Positions 8,932 to 17,842 of a stretch of 64,000 nucleotides of DNA are shown piece after piece. Both the position numbers and the translations under genes were made by a program. The notes beneath the pieces were generated by a model. It saw nothing but the letters and a program-made list of their open reading frames with translations. It was not told the DNA's origin and searched no databases. Each line of letters starts with the position of its first letter. Within the stretch, counting starts at the first letter, position 1. Source of the DNA: Arthrobacter citreus (GTDB lineage Bacteria > Bacillota > Bacilli > Bacillales > Bacillaceae_G); assembly GCA_013200995.1 (NCBI GenBank), contig CP053688.1:1302001-1366000 (forward strand). The letters are read 5' to 3'.

Positions 8932-10401
8932 TTACTTAAGTAATCTTTTTAAAATTTTCCCAGTACTATTTTTTGGTAGTTCTTTTATAAAACTAATCTG
9001 CTTAGGTACTTTGTAATATACTAAGGCTTTTCTACAAAAATCAATAATCTCCGCTTCTGATATTGAATCATTTGAAACGACTAAATAAGCACATACACTT
9101 TCACCAATTAGCTGATCAGGCTTTCCGACTACCGCTGCTTCAATGATACTAGGATGTTCATATAGACATTCTTCGATTTCTCTAGGATAGACATTATAAC
9201 CATTCGTAATAATAACATCTTTTTTTCGATCGAATAAAAATAAATAACCGTCCTCATCTTTTTTACCGAGATCGCCTGTTTTAAACCATCCGTTAATAAA
9301 TGTTTTTTCAGTTGCTTCTACATTATTTAAATAACCACTCATTACATTTGGACCAATGGCGACAACTTCTCCAACTTCACCTATTTGAACTTCTTCGCCA
9401 TTTTCATTAAATATTTTTGTCTCAACACTTGGTAAATCAAGGCCAACAGAACCTGGTTTACAAATTCCACGATATGGATTGAATGTTAGTACAGGTGCAG
9501 TTTCAGAAAGTCCATAGCCTTCTACTATTAAAAGATTGTATTTTTCTTGAATGGATTGTAATAACTCGATTGGTATCGATGCCCCACCAGATATACAGGC
9601 TCTCAAACTACTAAAGTCATTGGAAGTAGCCGTTTTTAATTGATGTAAATAATTATAAATCGTTGGTACTGCAGCAATTAAGGTAGCTTTTTCTTTTTTT
9701 ATTACTTCAACTAATTCAGTTGGATTAAATTTTGGAATAATGATTGTTGATGCGCCATTTAATAAAATCATATTGACACATAAAGTTAAGCAAAATGAAT
9801 GAAACATAGGTAGGACGGCAACCATTTGATCATTTTCCCTTAATTCAATTAACTTAGAAAAATCATTAGCATTTTCAATTAAGTTAAAGTGTGACAACAT
9901 TGCGCCTTTTGGATTTCCGGTTGTTCCTGACGTATATAAAATAACAGCCGTATCGTTTTGTTGAATTTCTATTTCTTCAATTTTATTTTTTATTTTCTGA
10001 AGCGGTTGTATTTCATCGATCAATAAAATATTTAATAATGTAGTACAGTCATTTATTAGATTTTTTAGTTTTTCCTTCTGTTCACTAGTAGCGATTACTA
10101 GTTTAGTTGAAGAATCGTTTAATATATATTTAATTTCACTTTCCGTAAAGGCTGGATTTAATGGAATAACAATCGCACCTAGCTTTAATATTGCTAAATA
10201 TGTTTGAATAAACCCAGGAGAATTTCCTAGTAATATTGCAATTTTATCTCCCTTTTCAATCTTATTCTCAAGTAAAATTTGAGCTAGATTTTCACAAGAT
10301 GAAATGAGATCTTCGTAATTTGTTTTATTTCCATTGTAGCTATAAGCTAAGTTTTTGCTTTTATTGTTCGCTACTTCTTTAATTAGCCCATATATATTCA
10401 T
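8932..10401 (-). CDS. Long-chain fatty acid--CoA ligase / acyl-CoA synthetase (AMP-forming)
   Basis: 489 residues of the ANL superfamily. It activates a carboxylic acid, probably a fatty acid, as acyl-AMP and then acyl-CoA for beta-oxidation or lipid synthesis. Landmarks: ATP-binding loop LYTSGTTGNPKGA, EGYGLSETAPV (A5), the hinge region GWFKTGDLGKKDEDGY...DRKKDVIITNGYNVYPREIEE, and the catalytic Lys in KNSTGKILKR at the C-terminus. It resembles the LcfB/YhfL type of bacilli. It stands alone, with its own terminator, and is divergent from the M50 protease gene. Chain length preference is not readable. Confidence 0.92.
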   Translation of the reverse strand: MNIYGLIKEVANNKSKNLAYSYNGNKTNYEDLISSCENLAQILLENKIEKGDKIAILLGNSPGFIQTYLAILKLGAIVIPLNPAFTESEIKYILNDSSTKLVIATSEQKEKLKNLINDCTTLLNILLIDEIQPLQKIKNKIEEIEIQQNDTAVILYTSGTTGNPKGAMLSHFNLIENANDFSKLIELRENDQMVAVLPMFHSFCLTLCVNMILLNGASTIIIPKFNPTELVEVIKKEKATLIAAVPTIYNYLHQLKTATSNDFSSLRACISGGASIPIELLQSIQEKYNLLIVEGYGLSETAPVLTFNPYRGICKPGSVGLDLPSVETKIFNENGEEVQIGEVGEVVAIGPNVMSGYLNNVEATEKTFINGWFKTGDLGKKDEDGYLFLFDRKKDVIITNGYNVYPREIEECLYEHPSIIEAAVVGKPDQLIGESVCAYLVVSNDSISEAEIIDFCRKALVYYKVPKQISFIKELPKNSTGKILKRLLK

Positions 10402-10619
10402 TCTTTATCAATCCTCAGTTAATTTCGTGTAATTATTCTTATAAAATACAAATGGTAGAAAGAAAACTGTCTAACCTTTCGAAAATTTATTCATTCGATT
10501 GAAATGAAAGTACCGACTTTAGTCCCGATTTCACTATTAGTCTATCAAACAAATTAATCTTAATGATATAATTTTAATACTACATCATAATATCATAATT
10601 TGCGAGAAGGTGATAATGA

Positions 10620-11699
10620 ATGGCACAACCTATTATTAATAGTAAAACGAAAAAGTCGTTAACAAGAGTTGGTGTTGTAATCGCATTAATTGGTACTAAA
10701 TTAAAGCTAATTTTACCACTATTAAAAGCTGCAAAATTTTTATCATTTTTAAGCATGATTTTGTATCTATTCGTTTATGGATTTACATTTGGATGGTATT
10801 TTGCATTCGCACTTCTTTATTTATTAATTTGTCACGAAGGTGGGCATTTAATTGCTGCAAAACAAAAGGGGCTTCCAACTTCACCAGCATTTTTTATTCC
10901 ATTTGTTGGAGCTGTCATCTCACTAAAAGAGATGCCAAAAGATGCTGTTACAGAATCTTACGTAGCATTCGGTGGGCCGTTTTTAGGGTTAATTTCAGTA
11001 CTTCCAGCAATTCCACTATATCATTACACACATAATGAGTTTTTTGGTTTAGTAATTGCCTTAGGCTGTATATTAAATTTATTTAACTTAATTCCGATTT
11101 CTCCTTTAGATGGTGGCAGAATTTTAAGCGTGTTACCTCCAATCTTTTGGTTTATCGGTATTATGATGATGTTAGTGTATTTATTTTATCAGCCTAATTT
11201 TATCGCTTTTTATATTATCATTATAGGTATTAGTACCTTTATCAAAAGAATTAGAGAAGCTTATCAGTTAAAGGTCATTAAAGAAAAAGTAAAACTATAT
11301 GAACATACAATTAAACAGTTTCAATTTCGCATTTTAAATGATTACACTGATCGTACATATACAAAGCGATTCTTTATCCCATTTTTTGAGGATCAAAAGA
11401 AACTAGAGTTAGAAATTCATAAAGAACGCTTGGAAATTAATTACATCATTCGTACAGTTCGAGCACGTTTGTTTGAACAAGACTTAGACGTTCGAAACTA
11501 TATCGAAGAAAAAATACAAGAAATTAGACAAAGAAAAATTGCACCTTTATTAAAACAACAAGAAACATTAGAAACTTACTATGTTTCTAGCAATCGTAAA
11601 AAATGGCAAATTTTCATTGCTTATATCGCTTTAGCAGGTAGTTTAGCTTTACTTGGATTTTGGAGTTTTGGATTAATTGAGCATGTTTTAGGAAAATAG
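10620..11699 (+). CDS. Site-2-protease-like M50 membrane metalloprotease
   Basis: 359 residues. Several N-terminal membrane segments surround the zinc motif HEGGH (H72, E73, H76) and a second ligand motif NLIPISPLDGGR further on, as in S2P/M50 intramembrane proteases. After the membrane core comes a charged cytoplasmic stretch of about 110 residues, likely coiled-coil, and a final membrane helix. The ATG at 10620 has GAGAAGGTG upstream. No anti-sigma factor or other candidate substrate is adjacent, so the target is unknown. It has its own terminator. Confidence 0.88.
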   Translation: MAQPIINSKTKKSLTRVGVVIALIGTKLKLILPLLKAAKFLSFLSMILYLFVYGFTFGWYFAFALLYLLICHEGGHLIAAKQKGLPTSPAFFIPFVGAVISLKEMPKDAVTESYVAFGGPFLGLISVLPAIPLYHYTHNEFFGLVIALGCILNLFNLIPISPLDGGRILSVLPPIFWFIGIMMMLVYLFYQPNFIAFYIIIIGISTFIKRIREAYQLKVIKEKVKLYEHTIKQFQFRILNDYTDRTYTKRFFIPFFEDQKKLELEIHKERLEINYIIRTVRARLFEQDLDVRNYIEEKIQEIRQRKIAPLLKQQETLETYYVSSNRKKWQIFIAYIALAGSLALLGFWSFGLIEHVLGK

Positions 11700-11745
11700 A
11701 AGAAGAACCTATTTTGAATTTTTCAAGATAGGTTCTTCTTTTTCT
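11700..11745. terminator. Terminator between convergent genes
   Basis: AAGAACCTATTTTGAA, a short loop and TTCAAGATAGGTTCTT, followed by CTTTTTCT on the plus strand, directly after the M50 protease stop. Confidence 0.85.
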
Positions 11746-11843
11746 ATAGGATAATGTTTTGTTTCTTATAAGCTTTTTGTGATGTAACTTTGAAGAGAAT
11801 TCCAGAGGAAGTGTTTAATTTAGTTAAGTTTATGTTAATAAAG

Positions 11844-12743
11844 TTACTTATGTAATTGTTTAAAAATATTTATAGCATTAAAAAAGTTTTCATTATATGT
11901 TCCCTCATCTTCTAGACTCCAGCATGTTGATAATACCGCATGTGAATAGCCCCAAAGTAGCAATCTTTCTTTATTTAAATTCAATTCGTTTACAAGGAGA
12001 TCAATACGTTTTTCTAGAGTTGTTGAAATATCTTTTCCTTCTAAGTTGTTCAATAAAAACTGGATGAGGTCATATTCTCTTTCACCAATTAAACCTTTTG
12101 GGTCGATTACTTTCCATGAATCTTCTCCAGCATTTAATAGATTGTAGTGGTGTAAGTCTCCGTGAAGTAAATATTGCGTTGATTGAGAACTATTCATTTC
12201 TTTAAAAGTCGAAAATGCGTCTAATAGCAATTCTTTTGAAATAGGGCCAAAGCCATTAGGGAATTTCTCAACAATTCGGCTAAAGCTATTTTCTCTGTTT
12301 AAGATCGTAGGTAGTTTACTAGATGTAGATGGTTTTTTCCAAAGATTTTTCATAACCTTAACTGCTATTTGCATTTCTAATTCTTCATTTTCGATCGAAG
12401 CAAGTGTATTGCCAGGCAGTAGTCTTTCTAAAATTAAGATTCCTTCTTTAAGATCGTAATCAATGACTTTTACAAAATCAGCGTCTTTAAATTCATTTAA
12501 CGCTTCGATTTCATCGTTAAATTCTTCATTTGGGACTGCTAACTTGATTACTGCATTTTTATTCCCTTCGATGATAATAGGAGCGACAAAATTATAAGAT
12601 AATACAAAGGGAGATAAAATTTTCATATTCCATCGATTTTCACATTTATGACATAAGTCTTCGAAATTCTCTAACCACCTTTCCCCTTTTTCCTTATGAA
12701 TATCTTTAATCGTTTTGATAAACTGCTCTGGTAACGTTATCAA
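11844..12743 (-). CDS. APH(6)/hydroxyurea-phosphotransferase-like kinase
   Basis: 299 residues with the aminoglycoside-kinase fold. HGDLHHYNLL is the catalytic loop (Asp of HGD) and VIDPKGLIGEREYDL carries the metal-binding Asp. The closest family is the APH(6)/streptomycin and hydroxyurea phosphotransferase group. Chromosomal members in bacilli are widespread and mostly of unknown substrate, so this is not evidence of drug resistance. The start is TTG at 12743, with AAAGAGTG just upstream; no better start is available. It stands 91 bases after the Nudix gene stop on the same strand and may be co-transcribed with it. Confidence 0.85.
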   Translation of the reverse strand: MITLPEQFIKTIKDIHKEKGERWLENFEDLCHKCENRWNMKILSPFVLSYNFVAPIIIEGNKNAVIKLAVPNEEFNDEIEALNEFKDADFVKVIDYDLKEGILILERLLPGNTLASIENEELEMQIAVKVMKNLWKKPSTSSKLPTILNRENSFSRIVEKFPNGFGPISKELLLDAFSTFKEMNSSQSTQYLLHGDLHHYNLLNAGEDSWKVIDPKGLIGEREYDLIQFLLNNLEGKDISTTLEKRIDLLVNELNLNKERLLLWGYSHAVLSTCWSLEDEGTYNENFFNAINIFKQLHK

Positions 12744-12834
12744 CTAATCACTCTTTTCTAAAAATAATAGTTTTTAAGAATTAAATGTTATGTGAACAGA
12801 GAACAATTTGAATCTAGAATAGTAAAAAAAAGCA

Positions 12835-13302
12835 TTAAATAAGTTGTTCTTTTAATTTATGCTCTTCAATTAGACGATTATTTTGATACTCGCCTTTAAC
12901 ATATTGAATAATTTGTTCTTTAATATTTGGAAATAAAACAATATTTTCTAATTCATTAATTGGAATCCACAATACATCTGTTTGATTTGGATCTGGGTTA
13001 ATCGGTAAAGTTGGAACTGAACCTTCTTTAATATGACAGCGGAACATTAAACTTAATCCGTGAACTTTATGCCCAGTCATATGAGGTGCATTTTCAGATA
13101 CAAATACTAAATCTCCAACTTCTACTTCTACACCTGCTTCTTCAAAAGCCTCTCTTTTAACCGCTTCTATAATTGTCTCACCGGGTTCAGTACCACCAGC
13201 AGGTAAATTGTAATGAATCCCGTCCTCATCCGTAAATTGAATTAATAAAACTGAATCATTTTCAACGATTAATGCACAAGCTCTTACTCGAATATGGTAC
13301 AT
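12835..13302 (-). CDS. Nudix hydrolase
   Basis: 155 residues from the ATG at 13302, which has GGAGG seven bases upstream; an earlier in-frame start at 13320 would place the ribosome binding site inside the gene. The Nudix box is intact: GGTEPGETIIEAVKREAFEE then AGVEVEVG, matching GX5EX7REUXEEXGU, so it should bind Mg and hydrolyse a nucleoside-diphosphate-linked substrate. Which one cannot be told. It lies downstream of the arginine operon but beyond that operon's terminator. Confidence 0.9.
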   Translation of the reverse strand: MYHIRVRACALIVENDSVLLIQFTDEDGIHYNLPAGGTEPGETIIEAVKREAFEEAGVEVEVGDLVFVSENAPHMTGHKVHGLSLMFRCHIKEGSVPTLPINPDPNQTDVLWIPINELENIVLFPNIKEQIIQYVKGEYQNNRLIEEHKLKEQLI

Positions 13303-13397
13303 AAGCCATCCTCCAATCATAGTGATTATTCCATTATGTTAAAATTTAATTCAACTTTCAATTTATTTTTACGAATCACTTAAATAGACCTACGCGA

Positions 13398-13433
13398 TAA
13401 AGAGGCATCATGGAATAAGTCCATTGATGCCTC
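13398..13433 (-). terminator. Probable terminator of the arginine operon
   Basis: GAGGCATCA and TGATGCCTC form a stem (13402-13432) about 20 bases after the argD stop. The minus-strand T tract is short (TTTAT), so strength is uncertain. Confidence 0.55.
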
Positions 13434-13454
13434 CTAGTTATTACTTACTTTCTA

Positions 13455-14618
13455 TTAATTAACTTGGCTATTTAAAAAATAGGAAGAAAGTACTTGTTTC
13501 ATAATTTGAATTGCTTCATCTATTTCTTCGTAAGATAAATTAATTGGTGGTAATAACCTTAATACATTAGCACCCGCTGTACCTACGATTAAACCATTCT
13601 TTAAAAATTGTTCCACAAGTTGATCAACTGGCCCAGTTAATTCAATACCGACCATTAACCCTTTACCGCGTATTTCTAAAATTTGTGGAAACTCCTTTTT
13701 TATGTCGGTTAATTTATCAAATAAATAACTTCCTTTTTCTTTTACTTCATTTAAAAATACATGATCGTTTATAATGTTGATTGTTTCAAAAGCTGCCGCC
13801 ATTGCTAAATAATTTCCGCCAAATGTGGAACCATGAGCACCTGCTGAGAATGTACTCGCTAATTTATTTTTACCAAGCATTGCCCCTACAGGAAAACCAT
13901 TGCCTAACCCTTTTGCTAGCGTAATAATATCTGGATTTAATGGAGTTTGTTCATAGGCAAACATTGTTCCTGTTCGGCCCACTCCGGTTTGTACCTCATC
14001 AACAATGAGTAATAATTCATGTTTTTTACAAAGAGCTTGAACCCCTTCAAAAAAATCGTTATTACCAACGATTACACCACCTTCGCCTTGAATTATCTCC
14101 AAAATGATTGCTCCTGTATTTTCATTAATTTCATTTTGTAAAGCATTTAAATCATTGTATGGTACATATGTAAAACCGCTTAACATTTCACCGTATCCTT
14201 CATGAATTTTTGGCTGACCTGTTGCAGCCATTGATCCAAATGTACGACCATGAAAGCTTTGTTTAAAACTAATGATATGAGATTTACTAGTATGTTTTTT
14301 TGCTAATTTTATTGCTGCTTCGTTTGCTTCTGTCCCGCTATTACAAAAGAAAGCTAATCCGTCATTGAAGCTTTTTACTAAAAGTTCTGCAAGTTCCTCT
14401 TGTTTTTTTATTGTGAATAGGTTCGAAATATGCCAAATCGAATCAACTTGTTCTTTTAATGCATTTGACACTTTCGGATGACAATGGCCTAAATTACAAA
14501 CAGCAATTCCACTTAAAAAATCTAAGTACTTGTTATTTTCGTCATCAAACAGATAAGTACCTTTACCATTAAGAAAATTTATTGTTTTTTTATTATAAGT
14601 CGGAAATAATTTACTCAC
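13455..14618 (-). CDS. argD: Acetylornithine aminotransferase
   Basis: 387 residues, class-III PLP aminotransferase. It converts N-acetylglutamate semialdehyde to N-acetylornithine with glutamate as amino donor. Signatures: GIAVCNLGHCHPKV, FCNSGTEANEAAIKLAK, VDEVQTGVGRTGTMFAYE and the PLP-binding Lys in TLAKGLGNGFPVGA. It is last in argC-J-B-D and overlaps argB by eight bases. carAB and argF, which follow in B. subtilis, are absent here. Confidence 0.96.
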   Translation of the reverse strand: MSKLFPTYNKKTINFLNGKGTYLFDDENNKYLDFLSGIAVCNLGHCHPKVSNALKEQVDSIWHISNLFTIKKQEELAELLVKSFNDGLAFFCNSGTEANEAAIKLAKKHTSKSHIISFKQSFHGRTFGSMAATGQPKIHEGYGEMLSGFTYVPYNDLNALQNEINENTGAIILEIIQGEGGVIVGNNDFFEGVQALCKKHELLLIVDEVQTGVGRTGTMFAYEQTPLNPDIITLAKGLGNGFPVGAMLGKNKLASTFSAGAHGSTFGGNYLAMAAAFETINIINDHVFLNEVKEKGSYLFDKLTDIKKEFPQILEIRGKGLMVGIELTGPVDQLVEQFLKNGLIVGTAGANVLRLLPPINLSYEEIDEAIQIMKQVLSSYFLNSQVN

Positions 14619-15381
14619 TTAACACAACTCCTTTTGTAAAAACTGTACCGTTTATCATTCCATATTCATTTAAGAAATTCTCACCAACAATAGCAACTGA
14701 AAATACATCACTTAATGCATTTATAGCACTCGTAACTTTCGGAATCATGCCTCCATATATTGTTTTATCCTCAATTAGCTTTTCAACTTCACTTGCCGTA
14801 ATTTGCTCAATCAATTTATTTTCTTGATCTAATACTCCTTTTGTATTTGTGATAAAGCAAAGTAATTCCGCATTCATTGCTTTAGCGATGCTTTTTGCTG
14901 CTTCGTCTGCATTAATATTATATTTTTGGCCAATTTTATCGACGCCAACAGGTGAAATAACTGGTATATAATCATTAGTAAGTAATAAATCTAGCAGATT
15001 CGTATTAACACTTTCGATTTCTCCAACCCAACCTAGTTTTCCTTTATTAAATAATGAGGCCTCTAATAATAGATTGTCACATCCGGAGAGACCGATTGTT
15101 TTTAGATTAAATTGATTGCAAATAATTGTTAATTCCTTATTTATTTTGCCATTCAGAACATACTCTACGATTTCTAAAACTTCTGTTGAAGTCTTGCGAA
15201 TCCCGTTTACCATTTCAACTGGGATTGAAAACTTTAATAATAAATTATTGATGAGTGGTCCACCACCGTGTACTAAAATAACCTTTTTACCACTCATTTT
15301 TAATTGATTTATATTTTCAAAGAATGTATTCGATAAGTTATGGATTAAACTACCACCAAGTTTTATGACTACAGTTTCCAT
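14611..15381 (-). CDS. argB: Acetylglutamate kinase
   Basis: 256 residues of the amino acid kinase family. It phosphorylates N-acetylglutamate, the second committed step of the acetylated arginine pathway. VIKLGGSLI and VHGGGPLINNLL near the start, and ISPVGVDKIGQKYNINADEAA in the middle, are diagnostic. At 256 residues it is of the short kind that lacks the N-terminal extension of hexameric, arginine-inhibited enzymes. GGGGAGAAGG precedes its ATG. It overlaps argD and follows argJ by 14 bases. Confidence 0.96.
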   Translation of the reverse strand: METVVIKLGGSLIHNLSNTFFENINQLKMSGKKVILVHGGGPLINNLLLKFSIPVEMVNGIRKTSTEVLEIVEYVLNGKINKELTIICNQFNLKTIGLSGCDNLLLEASLFNKGKLGWVGEIESVNTNLLDLLLTNDYIPVISPVGVDKIGQKYNINADEAAKSIAKAMNAELLCFITNTKGVLDQENKLIEQITASEVEKLIEDKTIYGGMIPKVTSAINALSDVFSVAIVGENFLNEYGMINGTVFTKGVVLSE

Positions 15382-15395
15382 TGACCTTCTCCCCT

Positions 15396-16619
15396 TTATG
15401 AGCGATAGCTTGCGTTTATTTTCACATAATCATAAGTTAAGTCGCATCCCCATGCAGTACCAACCGCGTCTCCACTGTGTAAATGAACATCAATATATAC
15501 AATTTCATTTTTCAAAGCTGTTTTTGCTTCTTCTTCATCAAATTCAACTGGTTTGCTACCAAATAATACAGTTACACCATTAATCGAAATGTCAATTTGA
15601 TTAAATTCTCCTTCAATCCCACTATATCCAATAGCACCGATTATTCTTCCCCAGTTAGCGTCTTCGCCATAAACCGCTGTTTTTACTAAATTTGATCCGA
15701 CAATCGTTTTAGCGATTTTATTAGCATCTTTTTTATTTGTTGCTCCGTTTACATTTACTTCGATTAGCTTAGTTGCCCCTTCACCATCTCTAGCAATCTT
15801 TTTAGCTAAATCCTCACAAACTAATTGAAATGCTATTGCAAAATTAGCCCAATCTGGATGACTTTTATTTAATTCTTCGTGCTCCACTGCCCCATTTGCC
15901 ATTACTAAAACCATATCATTTGTTGAAGTATCTCCATCAACTGTAATTTGATTAAATGTTTTATCAGTCACATCTTTTAGTAAAGTCTGTAATTGATCTG
16001 AATTAATCGTAGCGTCAGTTGTTACAAAACCAAGCATTGTTGCCATATTCGGGTGAATCATACCAGAGCCCTTAGCAGCACCCGCAATCGTAACAACCTT
16101 TCCATCAATCATAACTTCATAACAAGTAGTTTTAATGACCGTATCTGTTGTTAAAATGGCATGACCGAAATCTTCACCATCTCCTAATGTGCTACCAAGC
16201 GTTAATTGATCAATGCCACTTTTTAATCGATCCATTTTTAAATATTCACCGATTACTCCAGTCGATGCGATTGCGACTAAGTGCTCTGGTAAATTAAGAT
16301 GCTCTGCACACCAAGCTCTCATTAAATAGGCATCGTCCTCTCCTTTTTTACCTGTACAAGCATTTGCACAACCACTATTTACTAAAACAGCTTGAAGCTT
16401 ATTACTATTTGCAATGCTTTTTTTCGTAACACTAATTGGTGCAGCTGGAAATAAATTCAATGTATATACTGCAGCAACTGATGCTGGTTTCTCTGAATAA
16501 ATTAAACCTAAATCTTTACGTTTATAACGTAAGCCTGCGTGAACTCCGCTCGCATAAAAACCGTTTGGTGAAGTAATTGTTCCATTAACTTTTTTTATAT
16601 TTTTTTCTTTAGTAATCAA
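15396..16619 (-). CDS. argJ: Bifunctional ornithine acetyltransferase / N-acetylglutamate synthase
   Basis: 407 residues. ArgJ moves the acetyl group from acetylornithine to glutamate, recycling it. The precursor cleaves itself before the Thr of HPNMATMLGFVTT (A193/T194), making that Thr the nucleophile; the motif is intact. Other conserved parts are NSGCANACTG and GEDANWGRIIGAIGYSG. The start is TTG at 16619 with AAGGAGAG upstream. With ArgJ present the pathway needs no separate ArgE. It follows argC by 13 bases. Confidence 0.96.
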   Translation of the reverse strand: MITKEKNIKKVNGTITSPNGFYASGVHAGLRYKRKDLGLIYSEKPASVAAVYTLNLFPAAPISVTKKSIANSNKLQAVLVNSGCANACTGKKGEDDAYLMRAWCAEHLNLPEHLVAIASTGVIGEYLKMDRLKSGIDQLTLGSTLGDGEDFGHAILTTDTVIKTTCYEVMIDGKVVTIAGAAKGSGMIHPNMATMLGFVTTDATINSDQLQTLLKDVTDKTFNQITVDGDTSTNDMVLVMANGAVEHEELNKSHPDWANFAIAFQLVCEDLAKKIARDGEGATKLIEVNVNGATNKKDANKIAKTIVGSNLVKTAVYGEDANWGRIIGAIGYSGIEGEFNQIDISINGVTVLFGSKPVEFDEEEAKTALKNEIVYIDVHLHSGDAVGTAWGCDLTYDYVKINASYRS

Positions 16620-16632
16620 TTTTTATCTCTCC

Positions 16633-17664
16633 TTAAGGAAATAGTGGTGTAAATTGTAAGCCGGTTTCATCTGGCAAATCTAGCATAATATTCATATTTT
16701 GAATCGCTTGACCTGCCGCTCCTTTTACTAAGTTATCAATGACTGAAACGATCGTAATTCGATTCGTGCGGTCATCATAAGTCGCATAAATATCACAAAA
16801 ATTTGAACCATAAACATCTTTTGTACAAGGTACCCCGTCTCTTACTCTTACAAAATAGGAATCTTCATAATTTTGGTTATATAAATCTTTTAATTCTTCG
16901 TTACTAATTTCACGTGTTGATTCAACATAAATTGTAGACAAAATACCTCTTGTCATTGGAACTAGGTGTGGTGTAAACGAAATAAAATTTTGTGTTGAAT
17001 CGAGCGTTCCAATAAATTGTTCGATTTCAGGTATATGTTGATGTTCAGTTATTTTATAAGCAGTTAAATTCTCGTTTCGATTCATAAATTGAGTAATTTG
17101 ATTAGCATTTTTGCCAGCTCCGGAAATACCCGATTTGGCATCTACTATGATTGTATTTTTTTTTACAATTCCAGCTTTTAATAATGGTGCAACTCCTAAA
17201 AGTGTTGCCGTTGGATAACATCCAGGGTTTGCTATGTTTGTTGATTTTTTTATTGCTTCTCTATTTAGTTCAGATAGTCCGTATGTAAATTCATTTGTTT
17301 TTTGAAAACAAGGATGTGTATGTTTATACCATTTTTTGTATTGTTCTTCTTTCTTTAATCGAAAATCCCCTGAAAGGTCAATCAATTTAGTTTTCGAATA
17401 ATCGAGATCTCCTATTAATTCACTACTTACTCCATGGGGTGTTGCAAAAAATAAAATATCATTTTCTGAAACAGATCTATTTTTATCCCACTTTTTTATT
17501 GGCCCACTAGTATTTGTAGCCAAATGTGGATAATACGCTGACAAATCATCAGTATAATCTGATGTTGAATAAAAATTCATACCACTAATTTCCGGATGCA
17601 TTGATAGCAGCCTAATTAGTTCAAGGCCACCATAACCGGTTGCTCCCATAATACCGACTTTCAT
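16633..17664 (-). CDS. argC: N-acetyl-gamma-glutamyl-phosphate reductase
   Basis: 343 residues. NADPH-dependent reduction of acetylglutamyl phosphate to the semialdehyde. The Rossmann start MKVGIMGATGYGGLELIRLL and the catalytic Cys in IANPGCYPTATLL are clear. It is the first gene of argC-J-B-D, and its upstream region carries a candidate arginine-repressor box. Confidence 0.96.
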   Translation of the reverse strand: MKVGIMGATGYGGLELIRLLSMHPEISGMNFYSTSDYTDDLSAYYPHLATNTSGPIKKWDKNRSVSENDILFFATPHGVSSELIGDLDYSKTKLIDLSGDFRLKKEEQYKKWYKHTHPCFQKTNEFTYGLSELNREAIKKSTNIANPGCYPTATLLGVAPLLKAGIVKKNTIIVDAKSGISGAGKNANQITQFMNRNENLTAYKITEHQHIPEIEQFIGTLDSTQNFISFTPHLVPMTRGILSTIYVESTREISNEELKDLYNQNYEDSYFVRVRDGVPCTKDVYGSNFCDIYATYDDRTNRITIVSVIDNLVKGAAGQAIQNMNIMLDLPDETGLQFTPLFP

Positions 17665-17705
17665 TTTAATATCCCCTTTATCAAAATTATATTACTCATT
17701 ATAAA

Positions 17706-17723
17706 TATGAATAATTATAAAAT
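17706..17723 (-). promoter_or_regulatory. Candidate ARG box (AhrC/ArgR operator)
   Basis: TATGAATAATTATAAAAT lies about 45 bases before the argC start. The core TGAATAATTAT matches one half of the ArgR/AhrC palindrome (TGAATnnnnATTCA); the other half is degenerate. Placement at the head of the operon supports it. Confidence 0.5.
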
Positions 17724-17753
17724 CAATTGTATTTTTATAAATATTTGAAAATA

Positions 17754-17787
17754 AAAAAAGATTAACCAATTTCATTGTTAATCTTTG
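17754..17787 (-). terminator. Terminator of the phospholipase-D-type gene
   Basis: AAAGATTAAC and GTTAATCTTT are perfect arms (17757-17766 and 17777-17786), followed on the minus strand by seven T. Confidence 0.85.
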
Positions 17788-17842
17788 ATTATTTTTTTAT
17801 TGTATTCTTTCGATATAAAAACAGTACAGCTAGATAATTTGT

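Noticed and set aside
11844..12743. Antibiotic resistance gene
   Set aside because: The fold is APH(6)-like, but chromosomal relatives are common and no mobile context is present, so a resistance claim is not supported.
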